DNA from: Schoenoplectus triqueter
Taxonomy: Eukaryota; Streptophyta; Magnoliopsida; Poales; Cyperaceae
Direction: 5' to 3'
Length of the DNA stretch: 17,116 bases
Assembly (NCBI GenBank): GCA_964058805.1
Contig: CAXKVV010002046.1
Location: 1 to 17,116 of the forward strand
The position numbers were made by a program, and so were the translations under genes. A model generated the notes under the pieces. That model did not search any database. It was not told the origin of the DNA and saw only the letters and a list, made by a program, of their open reading frames with translations. The stretch's first letter is position 1, and every line of letters begins with the position of its first letter. Of the stretch, positions 15,802-17,116 are shown in pieces.

Positions 15802-17116
15802 TTTTATCTCATGACGCCATTCCGCGTCGCCCCTTGAGTCATTATCATTCTTTCTACGAGGATCCTAGCGATTGGACTCCTCTCATCTCAGCCATCCGAG
15901 CGACTCCTGTCTACCCGCGAGGCGGCGGTTTATTCTTCAGGGATGATCAGCCTCATGACATCATGCCCCTTCAGCCCTTAGGCGTTGCTTCTACAGCTCC
16001 TTTGACACATCTCCTGGGCAAGGAGATTATCGACGGGGAGGCTCACAGGTGGACTACTGCTCCCTTCATCACTCCCTTAGAGTGCCATGGATATCAGCTA
16101 GAGTGGACCCGGTACGTGCTCATGCGGGAGGGGACTCTGCTCAGGCGAGCCGGGATATATGACTCGGTTTTCTTGTCGATGTTTCATTATCATATCGACA
16201 CACCCTGGCTACGGGCCTTTTGTGAGCGGTGGAACTATTCCACCAACACTCTGTTTATCGATGATCGGGAGCTGACTCCGACCCTCTTAGAGATACAGCA
16301 GTTGACCGGGCTGCCGATCTTCGGCCATTTCTATGACGAGTTCGTGGTCTCACCCGCTGACTCGGGAGACTTCACTCGATTTCCGCCTTCTTTACAGAGG
16401 ACTTATGAGATTTATTATCATCTACGGAGGGGGTATCCCGGAGTTCCGTTCAGACATTGGATCGCCTATTTCACCGATCGGGTCCACACTCGCCCTACGG
16501 GTCTGGCTTCCACCAGGGATCCATTTGGTACAGGTCGGCTCGAGATCCATCACGACGGCCCTATCCCATCTCAGGATACCCTGTGTTCACATGATGTGGA
16601 TCGGGAGACTTATTTGACAGCTTTCATCTCTTGGTGGATTTGCTATTTCTTGCTGCCTAGCTCTCCCGCATACACCATTCGGCCTTCGGTGTTCATTATG
16701 GCGAGCCTGATCGCGCGTGGCGACAGGATTTCTTTGGCCGTGCCTGTACTGGCCAACATTTATAGGTGCCTCCGCGGTCTGACTTCATCTCGTAGTCCTT
16801 CACAGTGCCAGGAGCTGATCCCGTGGCATCTGATTAGCGGATGGCTCCATTTACACTGGTCTGGCTCATATGATCCCGGCATGGCGGTCACGCTACGAGA
16901 TCGTCTACCCTTATTGAGTGACTTGGCTGGGGTGCAGCCAGCTTCATTGACTCCGGAGGCTGCCCGGTATAGATTCTTCAGGAGCCGAGACCATCTGCGC
17001 TTCTCCCGAGACAGATCAGTGGCCCGTGGGACGTCTAGGGTTGCTGGCAGGATGGTGATTGACAGCAGGGTCCCCTCTTCTGACTCTTCTAGCATTCGAG
17101 CCAGGCCTATTGATTT
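15802..17116 (+). CDS. PMD gene, exon 2: plant mobile domain protein, 3' end beyond window
   Basis: An uninterrupted frame from 15684 to the window edge (codons start at multiples of 3). With exon 1 joined it gives about 493 residues in view. Plant mobile domain (PMD, Pfam 'aminotransferase-like, plant mobile domain') features, numbered from the exon 1 Met: AGIYDSVFLSMFHYHIDTPW (about 171-190), the hallmark ERW...T.T...ELTPTL...LTGLPIFG (about 197-229), HWIAYFTD, SWWICYFLL (about 332-340), LANIYRCLRGL and IPWHLISGWLHLHW. This order fits the family. PMD occurs in host proteins that repress transposons (MAIN, MAIL1) and in genes carried by MULE and Ty3/Gypsy elements; its biochemical role is not settled. 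No Met precedes residue 110 (15963) in this exon, so an upstream exon is needed, or translation starts at 15963. No stop or disabling frameshift is visible in the window. Confidence 0.75.

Noticed and set aside
16760..17095. 111-codon minus-strand frame and other short frames over the PMD exon
   Set aside because: Shadow of the plus-strand PMD reading frame, which shows family motifs.

Overview
The window looks like nuclear DNA of a flowering plant. It has a plant mobile domain (PMD) gene with a spliced first exon, plant-style TATA boxes and GT-AG signals, AT-rich intergenic DNA and satellite arrays. No prokaryotic gene arrangement, rRNA or tRNA was seen. GC-rich motifs of the type GTGGGNCCCAC...CTGTCAG in the PMD intron hint at a monocot, but the species cannot be named from sequence alone.

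The whole stretch from base 1 to about 13,960 is one very large imperfect palindrome with its axis near base 7,000. From the outside inwards each half carries: (i) the first coding exon of a PMD-type gene pointing outwards (minus strand at 376-520, plus strand at 13420-13585), in both cases ending CCAG|GT in phase 1; (ii) a head-to-head promoter region with one TATA box for the PMD gene and one for an inward transcript; (iii) a short, apparently noncoding first exon of that inward transcript with a GT donor; (iv) two stem-loops and a set of GGTACC palindromes; (v) a better conserved inner arm (about 2460-5640 and 8440-11600) made of a boundary segment, an extremely AT-rich segment and dense arrays of hairpins; (vi) a GC-rich inner segment, amplified to four 146-bp copies on the left and present as one partial copy on the right. 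The centre (about 6080-8390) is an array of roughly 40 diverged copies of a 58-bp unit, all in one orientation.

The right flank is the only substantial protein-coding part. Exon 1 (13420-13585, basic, nuclear-signal-like) can be joined in frame to a long open exon (15802 to the window edge) encoding a PMD protein that continues beyond the window. The 2.2-kb intron between them is full of duplicated, palindromic sequence. The left-hand gene shows only its first exon; the rest would lie upstream of base 1.

The most unusual property is that the repeats are families of hairpins whose loops are constant while their stems change in a compensating way, copy to copy and in two cases arm to arm. This holds for at least ten families in AT-rich, GC-balanced and intronic DNA. 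It could reflect selection on RNA or DNA structure, or repeated templated correction of quasi-palindromes. Transcription from either inward promoter, if it reads through, would yield a multi-kilobase hairpin RNA with the 58-bp array as its loop. That makes a small-RNA source locus or foldback transposon a reasonable but unproven reading.
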